A DNA stretch of 20,960 nt. It comes from a virus. The notes below the pieces were generated by a model. The model was not told the origin of the DNA, made no database searches, and saw only the letters and a program-made list of their open reading frames with translations. A program made the translations under genes and the position numbers. Location: positions 1-20,960 of the IMG/VR virus record IMGVR_UViG_3300009165_000049; one strand, written 5' to 3'. Below are positions 4,576-11,875 of the stretch, one piece after another (the stretch's first letter is position 1; every line of letters begins with the position of its first letter).

Positions 4576-6312
4576 ATGAGCAAGCAAGACATAGAGAAGC
4601 GTTTGGGATTCGCGGCGCAAGGCGTGAAATCCGAGTTTGGTTCTAACGATCCGTATATGCAAGAGCGCACGGTCAAAACCCGCAAGGGCAAGACTACTGA
4701 CCTCGTTGCGGAAATTGGGCAAAACGGTGGCGGTGGCGACTATATCGCTACTTTGATGCTTGTGCATTCAAACGGAGAACCACAGGTTTTGCAATCAAAG
4801 TACGGTTACAAAACTCCTGAAAGCGCAACGCGTGCGGCAATCCGTTTGTTTGATGCTCATGTTTCTCGCGGTGGCTACGCTCGCTCTGGCTCGAAAGCAA
4901 AGATGGCCGCCCCAAAAAAGAACGTAGGTTACCTAGCCGTTACTAATTCCGAATACGCCGCCTTGGCGGCTAGTGACGCAGCAGGCAAAAGGATTTCAAG
5001 TAACTCGCAGTATCAAATTACCAGCGAAGACCGCGCAATTATGGCAGCAGGTAAAGCAGCCGCGAAGTCCGCGCTGGCACGACACGACGCATGGGACAAG
5101 GCTTGGCGCAATGCGCCAAACGATGCCGCTCGCGCAAAGGTTGAAGCTGAAGCGGAAAAAGCCGAATCCGGAATGAAGAAATATCCAGTCACAAGACTTC
5201 ATTTTGCCCGCACCAGCGCGAAGGCGAAGTTTGCAAAGCCTCAGTTCCGCACGAAAAAACTGCACAACGGATATATAGCCGTAGAGGTAAATCAAGGGAA
5301 CGGCTGGGAGAGGTACGACACTACGCACGAAGAATCTTGGAACGGAATTGAAGAGTACGAACGCGGATACCAAAAGGCGTATGACCGAGGACTTCGATAC
5401 AGCGGAGGCTCATGGCGTATTCCTAGCACCAACGCCGCCCGCCCCGGCGTGAAAGCGAATATGGGGCTAGAAATGAATATGCTGGATTTTCGGCATAAGT
5501 TTTTCACCGCATTTGGCACGGCTATTCGGGATGCAAAGAGCAATCCCAACACGGCGGAAGCGCAGTCAGACGAAACCGTGCTTCGTGAGTCATGGGCTTC
5601 CATGTTCGCGCAGGGATACTCCGACGCAATCAGCGATCTGAACGGTTTATCGGCGACAATGAAGTCCAAGACTTCGGTTGGTCAGATGCGTAAGGCTGCT
5701 TCAGACGCGATGGAAGCTTACCGTCAGGCAAAGGCCGCCGTCCGCTCCTCCCGCCCCGGCGTGAAGGCTACGTTTGGTCTTCGGGTTCCTGAATTAGAAA
5801 CCCTGTATTCGTCGCTGGGCGCAAGTGGGCAAGCCATTACAGACAAGCCATCCGCAAGGAAAGACCGCGCCTTGTTGCTTAAATTGGATGCTGAGTATTC
5901 GCAACCAACCGACACGGTGATGGTGGCATTGAATGCCGCAAAACTTTACCGTCAACTTTCCGCAGGTTCAAAAGCAACCCCGCAGGGTCAAAAGTTTCAG
6001 CAAAGGCTAGAGATTGCAGGGGGTCATAGATTTGCCCGCCCCGGCGCGAAGGCGAAGATGGCGGCGGAAATCGCATCCGATCCAAGAGACAAAGACTTTG
6101 AGAAACTCAAGACCTTGAAGGGCGTGGTACATCAGGGCAAAGGGTTTTACATCATTCCCAATAAGCTGATGACCCCCGAACGCCGAACCAAGGTGAAGCG
6201 GTCAACACAACGCTACGAACTGTCCAACATGGGCGACCTTGTCGGCTGGGGAACCAATCACCCAAACGTAAACGACTACCGCTTGAAAGACTGGGCAGAG
6301 GCTTTCGCGTGA
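4576..6312 (+). CDS. Modular repeat protein with recurring RPG-KA linkers (unknown function)
   Basis: A 578-aa protein between terminase and portal. It begins MSKQDIEKRLGFAAQGVKSEF. The tag-like GFAAQGVKSEFG (11-22) recurs as a linker: YARSGSKAKMAA (101-112), FARTSAKAKFAK (210-221), AARPGVKANMGL (287-298), SSRPGVKATFGL (391-402), FARPGAKAKMAA (486-497). The linkers separate about six dissimilar modules of 65-100 residues: some beta-like (VAEIGQNGGGGDYIATLMLV; KLHNGYIAVEVNQGNGWERYDT), some helical (369-388). Start ATG 4576 has AAAGGA eight bases upstream; earlier in-frame starts lack one. The gene looks lower in GC than terL and portal. I do not recognise modules or linker. A packaged internal protein, polyprotein or virion decoration is possible; see findings. 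Its stop overlaps the next start (GTGA). Confidence 0.85.
   Translation: MSKQDIEKRLGFAAQGVKSEFGSNDPYMQERTVKTRKGKTTDLVAEIGQNGGGGDYIATLMLVHSNGEPQVLQSKYGYKTPESATRAAIRLFDAHVSRGGYARSGSKAKMAAPKKNVGYLAVTNSEYAALAASDAAGKRISSNSQYQITSEDRAIMAAGKAAAKSALARHDAWDKAWRNAPNDAARAKVEAEAEKAESGMKKYPVTRLHFARTSAKAKFAKPQFRTKKLHNGYIAVEVNQGNGWERYDTTHEESWNGIEEYERGYQKAYDRGLRYSGGSWRIPSTNAARPGVKANMGLEMNMLDFRHKFFTAFGTAIRDAKSNPNTAEAQSDETVLRESWASMFAQGYSDAISDLNGLSATMKSKTSVGQMRKAASDAMEAYRQAKAAVRSSRPGVKATFGLRVPELETLYSSLGASGQAITDKPSARKDRALLLKLDAEYSQPTDTVMVALNAAKLYRQLSAGSKATPQGQKFQQRLEIAGGHRFARPGAKAKMAAEIASDPRDKDFEKLKTLKGVVHQGKGFYIIPNKLMTPERRTKVKRSTQRYELSNMGDLVGWGTNHPNVNDYRLKDWAEAFA
5440..6046 (+). repeat. GC-rich DNA blocks encoding the RPG linkers (first locus)
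   Basis: The block CGCCCCGGCG occurs at 5440-5449, 5752-5761 and 6037-6046, each continuing with a closely similar YGAARGC segment and coding for R-P-G-[AV]-K-A. DNA between the blocks is unrelated and more AT-rich. Earlier linkers in the same gene have diverged at DNA level. Confidence 0.75.
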
Positions 6313-7121
6313 GCCAACGCAAGGACATCATGCGCCGACTAGGCATCTTCGCCCTGCCGACAAGCAAGCGCAAGCTGACCATCGACCAAGCCGAAGCGGC
6401 GCTCAAGCGCCTTGGGTATACGCTTGACTTCCGCAGCGGGCAGACCAACCCGCCAACGTGGCAAACCTCCTACGAGGTGAAGCAGCCGAACGGCGTTGTC
6501 AAGCGCATGACGGTAGACCAGATTAAAGCCCTGATGCAGCGGTCGAGGTTCGATAGCAACTGCGGCATTGGTAAGGGCGGGTTCAAACCCGGCAACACCT
6601 GCGGCGCTGAAAGCGGCGGCGGCGGTTCGTCATCGAAGCCAAGCGACACCGTGCGCGGCATTGAAGACCGCGCCAAGGCGGCTGGGAAGTCGTTCACGGA
6701 GCAATGGCTATCGGAAACGCGCTCGGACATTACCCGCCAGTACGACCAACGCGATGCGCGGGAGGCAAAGAAGGCGGCGGACACCATTCGCAAGAAGGAA
6801 GCCGAACTCGCTGAAGTGAAGCGACAAGGCCCACAGGCACGCGCTGGCGGGTTGCCTGAAAAGGCAAAGACCATCCGCGCCCTTGAAGGTCAACTCGACA
6901 AGGCAAAGCAGGACGTGGAAACCCTACGCAAGCAGCATGAAGCCGCTGCCAAGGCAAGCGAAGCCGCAATGCGTACTATGCGCGAGAAGCGTGCAGCGCA
7001 GAACACCCCAGAGGCTAAACGCGCTGCCGACATTGCACGCTCCAACAAACAAGCCCTCAGCATGGTGAATCGAGAGCGCAAGCAGCGCGGGCTTCCACCA
7101 CTCAACAAACTCCCGGACTAA
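6309..7121 (+). CDS. Tagged coiled-coil protein with a Cys-flanked GGFKPGNT motif
   Basis: A 270-aa protein starting at GTG 6309, overlapping the previous stop (GTGA). The N-terminus MSQRKDIMRRLGIFA resembles those of the two modular repeat proteins. Residues 22-78 form a small alpha/beta domain (TIDQAEAALKRLGYTLDF... YEVKQPNGVVKRMTVDQIKALM). Then NCGIGKGGFKPGNTCG (84-99), a motif with two cysteines I have the impression of seeing in other phage head-module proteins, and a Gly/Ser linker. Residues 145-260 are a long charged coiled coil rich in Ala, Lys, Arg, Glu. It may be a structural or DNA-associated head protein; function is not assignable. Directly upstream of the portal with a 6-base gap. 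Codon choice is closer to the core genes than that of its modular neighbour. Confidence 0.8.
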   Translation: MSQRKDIMRRLGIFALPTSKRKLTIDQAEAALKRLGYTLDFRSGQTNPPTWQTSYEVKQPNGVVKRMTVDQIKALMQRSRFDSNCGIGKGGFKPGNTCGAESGGGGSSSKPSDTVRGIEDRAKAAGKSFTEQWLSETRSDITRQYDQRDAREAKKAADTIRKKEAELAEVKRQGPQARAGGLPEKAKTIRALEGQLDKAKQDVETLRKQHEAAAKASEAAMRTMREKRAAQNTPEAKRAADIARSNKQALSMVNRERKQRGLPPLNKLPD

Positions 7122-7127
7122 GCCAAG

Positions 7128-8621
7128 ATGCCCGACCCGATCAACAACCCGCTCTCGCAACGTCAGTCGATCCCCGGCGCAGGATTGCCACCAACCAAGC
7201 GACCGCGCAAGCCGCTGCCGCCTCCGATTGATCGTGGACTGACCGGGCCGCTCGCCATGCCCGTGGAAGTGCAGCGGACGTTCTTCCGTACCGCCAGCCT
7301 GATGCTGCGGAACTCCAGCCTCGCGTACCGCCTTGACCCGAACTATCAAGCGATGATGCGGGCAGATGCGGACATCGAGGGCGTGCTGCGCTCTTTGCTT
7401 GTGACCCTTGCCGGGTTGGAGTGGAACGTCCTTTCCGACGACGAATCAGATCCGCGCCTCGTCAAGCTCGCCGAGCGCATTGCTGAGATCATCAGCGCAG
7501 CCCCGCGCCGTAGCGATATGTTCCGCTCCCTGCACGAAGCCGTTTGGTATGGGTGCAGCGCCGTGAACGTGGTTTACGACCGCGACCCGCGCCTTGGGGT
7601 ACGCATCCGCGAATGGCTTCCGCTCGCCTCCGATACCCTCGCCTTTGACCAGACCGGGAACGTGGCGATGCGCGTTGGTAGCGCCTACATCAACGAGGCA
7701 TCCGTCACCGACCTCGGCTTTGACTCGCTCGTCCACCTGTTTGACGACAACGAACGCCGCGCCATCGTCTTGCACCGCGTCTTTACCACCGCGCCAAACT
7801 TCATCGACCCGAACAGTGCCGAGACGGTTTACCGTGGCGTAGGTGCGCGAGATGTCTGCTGGTACATCTGGCTCTTGAAGCAGGAAGTCCTACAGAACGC
7901 CGCCGCCTATGTGGAGCGGTACGCGCTCGGCATCCGCGTTGGGTACTACCCAGCAGGGAACGATGCCGCCAAGAGCGAGATGATGACCATCTTGCAGAAC
8001 TTGGTCAATGACAACTCGGTCGTTCTGCCCCGTATTTCGCCGACCGAGTCCATGTACGACATCGACATCAAGGACGCGAACGGTGGCCGCGCCCAGATCT
8101 TCATGGAGTTGGTCAACTGGCTCTCGGGCAAACTCAAGGAAGCAATCCTCGGTCAGTCGCTCTCTAGCGAGGCTGGCGGGACGGGTATGGGGTCAGGCGT
8201 TGCCGACCTCCACGCCGATACCCTTTCCCGCGTTATCCGCTATCACGCGGATTGCCTCGCGGAGAGCCTGACCACCGACCTCGTCCGCATCATTGCCGGG
8301 ATGCTCGGAGCCTCCGAAGAGGATGCCCGCCGTATTCGGTTCGTCTTTGCCCCGGAGCGCCCGAACCCGAAGGAGCGGCTCGAAGCAATTCAGACGTTCA
8401 TCCAAATGGGTGGCCGCGTCAGCGAGCGCGAAGTCCGCGACCTCCTCGGTCTGTCCGACCCGGAAGACGGAGAATCCGTCCTCGGCGGTCAAGCCGCAGG
8501 CAGCGCGGGCGCATCGTCAAACCCGCTCTCCGCCATGCTCGGGCAGGGCAACGAGAGCGAGGGCGACGAGCCAGCCCCTGAAGCGCCGAAGGTAGCCGCC
8601 GTCCGTAAGCGCAAGCGATGA
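7128..8621 (+). CDS. Portal protein (Mu gp29-like, DUF935 family)
   Basis: A 497-aa protein forming the DNA entry ring at the head vertex. The order fits DUF935/Mu gp29 portals: a proline-rich N-terminus (18-35), DADIEGVLRSLLVTLAGLEW (80-99), a central region with WYGCSAVNVVYD (140-151) and EWLPL, then the family block GQSLSSEAGGTGMGSG (342-357) followed by VADLHADTLSRVIRYHADCL. The C-terminal tail (465-497) is Gly/Ser/acidic then basic (VRKRKR) and likely disordered. It is located after terminase and just before MuF, and overlaps that gene by ATGA (8618-8621). The start ATG 7128 has a poor ribosome site (AAGCCAAG). Confidence 0.9.
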   Translation: MPDPINNPLSQRQSIPGAGLPPTKRPRKPLPPPIDRGLTGPLAMPVEVQRTFFRTASLMLRNSSLAYRLDPNYQAMMRADADIEGVLRSLLVTLAGLEWNVLSDDESDPRLVKLAERIAEIISAAPRRSDMFRSLHEAVWYGCSAVNVVYDRDPRLGVRIREWLPLASDTLAFDQTGNVAMRVGSAYINEASVTDLGFDSLVHLFDDNERRAIVLHRVFTTAPNFIDPNSAETVYRGVGARDVCWYIWLLKQEVLQNAAAYVERYALGIRVGYYPAGNDAAKSEMMTILQNLVNDNSVVLPRISPTESMYDIDIKDANGGRAQIFMELVNWLSGKLKEAILGQSLSSEAGGTGMGSGVADLHADTLSRVIRYHADCLAESLTTDLVRIIAGMLGASEEDARRIRFVFAPERPNPKERLEAIQTFIQMGGRVSEREVRDLLGLSDPEDGESVLGGQAAGSAGASSNPLSAMLGQGNESEGDEPAPEAPKVAAVRKRKR

Positions 8622-9700
8622 CAAAAGCCGACCTCGACAAGCACCTCCGCAAAGTCCTGCGCCAGTCGCAGCAGGCGTACCGTAGGGCGGTCGCGGCTCA
8701 GGTTAGGGGCGAAGATGCCCTTGCCGCGTGGGCGGAGTTCCACGAGGCAACGGCGGCGCTCCTGATGGCATCGTGGCTCTTTGGGGCGCGTGACACCGTG
8801 GACACCGCCAAGATCCCAGACGGGGCTATCGAGGGAATGCTGGACGATGGGGACGCGGTCAAGTTCGACCGAGACGTACCGATCTCTCTTGAGGGCTTCG
8901 GGACGAAGTGGATGGCTCCAATCACGGGCTGGTTCCGTAAGCGCGTCCCGATTACCCGCGCCGACTGGGATTTACTCATCAAGGCAGCAGCCGCTAGCGC
9001 TGGGGACGTGACCGATCACGAGCGCGAAAACGCCCTTCCTGACCTCCGCAAGCAGTCCCCGATCCTCGACTCGTTGTTACGTGGTGTTACACGAGGGCCG
9101 CAAGGGGCTATCTCCCGGGTCAAGCGGATCGTTGATACCACCTTCTTTGTGACCGCCATGCCTGTCGCACAGGCGCGGATGGTGCAGGAACTGATCGCGC
9201 AGGTCATCGAGGAGCGCCCCACCAAGAGCGTGGTCGGCAAGCTCATCAAGACCATGAACCTCGGCGACTTCGTGACCACCGCCCAACTGATGACCGGGAC
9301 AGGGCTAACGTCCTCCCGCCTTGAAACCGTCCTGCGGACGAACACCAACCGCGCCATGACCGAGGGCAGCGCCGAAGTCCTACGCGACGAGCGGGTGCAG
9401 GCTTTCGTCCCGCTAGTGCAATTCAGCGCCACCAAAGACCCGCGCACGCGGGACACGCACCGAGCCTTTGACGGCTACGTCGGGACGATGGCAGACTTCG
9501 ACCGCCTTGGAATTTCACCCCCATTGGGCTTCAACTGCCGCTGCGCCATCATTCCCGTCCCTGCCGCCGAGGCTATGCGCGAGCGATGGACGCGCCCGAA
9601 CGGGACGATAGACCCAGCCGCTATTGCCAAGCACAACGGAGCGCGTCAGCGCCTAGTGGACACGCGCCAAGTTCCTGACCCCGGTTTCGTAAACGCATAA
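8618..9700 (+). CDS. MuF-like head morphogenesis protein
   Basis: A 360-aa protein. The C-terminal half carries the phage Mu F domain (about 205-315): LETVLRTNTNRAM (235-247), then F-S-A-T-K-D-P-R-T-R-D-T-H (269-281), FDRLGISPPLGFNCRCAI (294-311) with the paired Cys307/Cys309 that close these domains. MuF proteins attach to the portal and act in head assembly, sometimes being ejected with DNA. The N-terminal half is helical, with WLFGARDTVDTAKIPD (53-68). No toxin or enzyme extension is fused downstream. ATGA overlap with the portal gene (8618-8621) indicates coupled translation. Confidence 0.9.
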   Translation: MTKADLDKHLRKVLRQSQQAYRRAVAAQVRGEDALAAWAEFHEATAALLMASWLFGARDTVDTAKIPDGAIEGMLDDGDAVKFDRDVPISLEGFGTKWMAPITGWFRKRVPITRADWDLLIKAAAASAGDVTDHERENALPDLRKQSPILDSLLRGVTRGPQGAISRVKRIVDTTFFVTAMPVAQARMVQELIAQVIEERPTKSVVGKLIKTMNLGDFVTTAQLMTGTGLTSSRLETVLRTNTNRAMTEGSAEVLRDERVQAFVPLVQFSATKDPRTRDTHRAFDGYVGTMADFDRLGISPPLGFNCRCAIIPVPAAEAMRERWTRPNGTIDPAAIAKHNGARQRLVDTRQVPDPGFVNA

Positions 9701-9725
9701 ATAAATCGCAATGGAGATCGCTACG

Positions 9726-10724
9726 ATGCACGACATGAGCAAGGAGACATTTCTTCGGCCGGATCAACTGAAGCGCGGAGTCGAGATTGAGCTGACGCAG
9801 CGCCCAGAATGGGGAACGGCATTCATCCGTGGCCGGGTTCAAGGAAAACCCCAATTATGGGATGTCTCAAAGAGCATGGACAAGCGCGGCAGATTCATTG
9901 ACGAGGATGAGCTTCTACAACATTGGAGAACACCGAATATGAGCAACACACGCAAGGAAATTGCCGCCCGTCTTGGATTTGCTGCTGGCAACGGCGCGAA
10001 GATGGCGTTTGCCCCTCAAATTGACGAAGCTGAGCAAGAATTAAAGGCTTGGACAAAGAAGCTCGGGTATTACCCTGATATGGCAAAGGTCAATATCAGA
10101 CCTAATACCGTAATGCTTTGGTTTTACGACCAAAAAGGCAAGGCAACGCAATTAGCATCAAAGCTTCGCAGCGTTGCGGCAAGCATGAATCTTTCGCCAT
10201 CCGCAATTACTTCAGAAGAAGGACGACACCCAGCGTATGACGGCGGGGCTGCTCGGGATGTTGGACAGGTGACGGTTGATTACAACCGTAGTACGAAATC
10301 CTCCCGCCCCGGCGCGAAGGCAAAATTTGAAATTTCTTCATATGAGCAAGCGGAATATCAAATTGCATTAAGTGAAGAACGCATTGCGTCTTATCGCAAG
10401 GCACTTGCAAACACCGAAGCAATGATTAGAAACGCTAACAGTTTGATGCGTACCGCTGATTCAGGTGACAAGAAAGCAATGAAAGAAGTCATTGGCATTG
10501 CGCGAATGTTGGAATCAACAATGAAATCTCGCGGTTTCTCGCGCCCCGGCACAAAGACCAGCATGACCCGCGAGCAGACCGAGGAGCAGAAGGCAGGGCT
10601 GAAGATCATGTCCGCCGCTGACCCAGCCGTCGGCGAAAAAATAGCCACCCTCATCAAAGAAGGCAAGCCACAAGACCAAGCGGTCGCAATCGCGCTCGAC
10701 ATGAAGCGCAGAGGAGAGATCTGA
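9726..10724 (+). CDS. Second modular repeat protein with RPG linkers
   Basis: A 332-aa protein. Start ATG 9726 has GGAG (9713-9716) at good distance; ATG 9711 has none. Residues 1-71 are a small domain (LKRGVEIELTQRPEWGTAFI...). Residues 72-95 (MSNTRKEIAARLGFAAGNGA and on to KMAF) match the N-terminal tag of the gene at 4576. Linkers SSRPGAKAKF (192-201) and FSRPGTKTSM (271-280) separate further modules: a charged helical module (202-270) and a C-terminal one ending VGEKIATLIKEGKPQDQAVA with IALDMKRRGEI, a short phage motif (K.GKP..QAVAIAL, similar to the end of DUF6496-type proteins). Unknown function; same family logic as the 578-aa protein 4 kb upstream. It looks lower in GC than the core head genes. 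It ends one base into the next ATG (TGATG). Confidence 0.85.
   Translation: MHDMSKETFLRPDQLKRGVEIELTQRPEWGTAFIRGRVQGKPQLWDVSKSMDKRGRFIDEDELLQHWRTPNMSNTRKEIAARLGFAAGNGAKMAFAPQIDEAEQELKAWTKKLGYYPDMAKVNIRPNTVMLWFYDQKGKATQLASKLRSVAASMNLSPSAITSEEGRHPAYDGGAARDVGQVTVDYNRSTKSSRPGAKAKFEISSYEQAEYQIALSEERIASYRKALANTEAMIRNANSLMRTADSGDKKAMKEVIGIARMLESTMKSRGFSRPGTKTSMTREQTEEQKAGLKIMSAADPAVGEKIATLIKEGKPQDQAVAIALDMKRRGEI
9925..9941 (+). promoter_or_regulatory. Internal ribosome binding site and start within the modular gene
   Basis: GGAGAA (9925-9930) lies 8 bases before an in-frame ATG at 9939, which begins exactly at the tag MSNTRKEIAARLGFA. In the two other tagged genes this tag is the true N-terminus. 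A 261-aa product from here is plausible beside the 332-aa one. Confidence 0.5.
10305..10551 (+). repeat. GC-rich DNA blocks encoding the RPG linkers (second locus)
   Basis: CGCCCCGGCG at 10305-10314 and CGCCCCGGCA at 10542-10551 code for R-P-G linkers and match the blocks at 5440, 5752 and 6037. The first is followed by CGAAGGC, as at 6037. Confidence 0.7.
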
Positions 10725-11875
10725 TGCCACAAGCATTTCTATCAACTAGTGTCCCCGCCTATTCGCTGCTTGACTACTCAGCAGCAAGTGCGTCCTACGC
10801 ATCAGTCGCTCCAACGGCGACCAAGCCCACCACAGGAGTGATCTACGATTCTCCGAGCAGCTTGCCAAGCTTGCTTCGTGTCCTCCCTTTCAGCAGCGTA
10901 AACAACGCTACTACGGTTGGTCTTCGTGTTGTTGGCTGGACGCAAGGGTCAATTCCAAGGCGGTATAGCAATCGTGTGCCATACTCGCAGCAGTTTGACA
11001 ATGCAACGTGGACAAAATCCGCCGTCACCGTATCTGCAAATACTGAAACAGCACCAAACAGTACGACTACGGCAGACGTGTTGCTTGAAACTACTGCAAA
11101 TTCAGGTCACAACACATATTGGAATACTTCTGATAGCGGATGGGCAACCGGAACCTATGCGTTTTCGGTACATCTTAAAGCCGGAAAGGGGCGCGATTTT
11201 GCCACCGTCACTCTTGGAAATAGCCCTTCCACTCAATACTACCGAGTTTGCTTCAATCTTTTGACTGGCGAGGTTACGCAAACAGACACTCAAACAGGTG
11301 GCGGAAGTGTCGGCTCGGTTGGTTACGCGGTAACCAATGCAGGAAATGGATGGTGGAGAGTTACCATCTATGGCAATGCCATGCAGTTCTATTTGATTGC
11401 CCCGAGCCGCACAGGCACACCGCCAACGGCTGGAGGTTGGGGCCAAGATAGTTATGCCGGGGACATCACAAAGGGTATCGTAGTATGGGGCGCACAAGCC
11501 GAATTCGGAACTACAGCGTCTCCTTATGTGGAAACGACTGCTCCTGCATCTGGCAACATTGCAAATGTGACGGCAATTGATTCGACCGTAGCGGCAACTC
11601 CGGTTTGGTTCTCAACGATCTTGGGCGATTTCACGCTGACGTATACGTCTGGAACCGTCCCTAGCATTGTCGTCAACAACAACTCAACCTACATCTTCAG
11701 CACGTTGACACAAATAGCAATTAGCCCAGACGCAAGTCTGTATCAACCCGCCAAGGTGACCGCATCGGACTTGGGGACAACATCGGTTCTCATTGACCCT
11801 ATTGGGAACCAGCTTGTGCAATTGCAGTTCAAGGCAAATAGTGGAAACATGGGCGCGTTTTGGTGTTCGATCTAA
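10724..11875 (+). CDS. Carbohydrate-binding-module-like adhesin or head fibre
   Basis: A 383-aa secreted-type virion protein without a signal peptide. Residues 84-272 follow the pattern of a common phage beta-sandwich binding domain: NRVPYSQQFDNATWTKSAVT, later YAFSVHLKAGKGR, FNLLTGEVTQ, GNGWWRVTIYG and the closing IVVWGAQAEFGTTASPYVET. The domain is inserted between an N-terminal beta region with VGLRVVGWTQGS (65-76) and a C-terminal Ser/Thr/Asn-rich beta region, so it looks like a graft in a host protein. Rich in Thr, Ser, Asn, low in charge, as in fibres. GAGGAGAG gives a strong ribosome site before ATG 10724. The next gene (an esterase) starts inside its stop (TAATG), suggesting the two act together on a surface glycan. 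It lies in the head module, so a head fibre is as likely as a tail one. Confidence 0.7.
   Translation: MPQAFLSTSVPAYSLLDYSAASASYASVAPTATKPTTGVIYDSPSSLPSLLRVLPFSSVNNATTVGLRVVGWTQGSIPRRYSNRVPYSQQFDNATWTKSAVTVSANTETAPNSTTTADVLLETTANSGHNTYWNTSDSGWATGTYAFSVHLKAGKGRDFATVTLGNSPSTQYYRVCFNLLTGEVTQTDTQTGGGSVGSVGYAVTNAGNGWWRVTIYGNAMQFYLIAPSRTGTPPTAGGWGQDSYAGDITKGIVVWGAQAEFGTTASPYVETTAPASGNIANVTAIDSTVAATPVWFSTILGDFTLTYTSGTVPSIVVNNNSTYIFSTLTQIAISPDASLYQPAKVTASDLGTTSVLIDPIGNQLVQLQFKANSGNMGAFWCSI

Noticed and set aside
9711-9725. ATG 9711 as start of the second modular gene
   Set aside because: No ribosome site upstream. The bases GGAG right after it serve ATG 9726.
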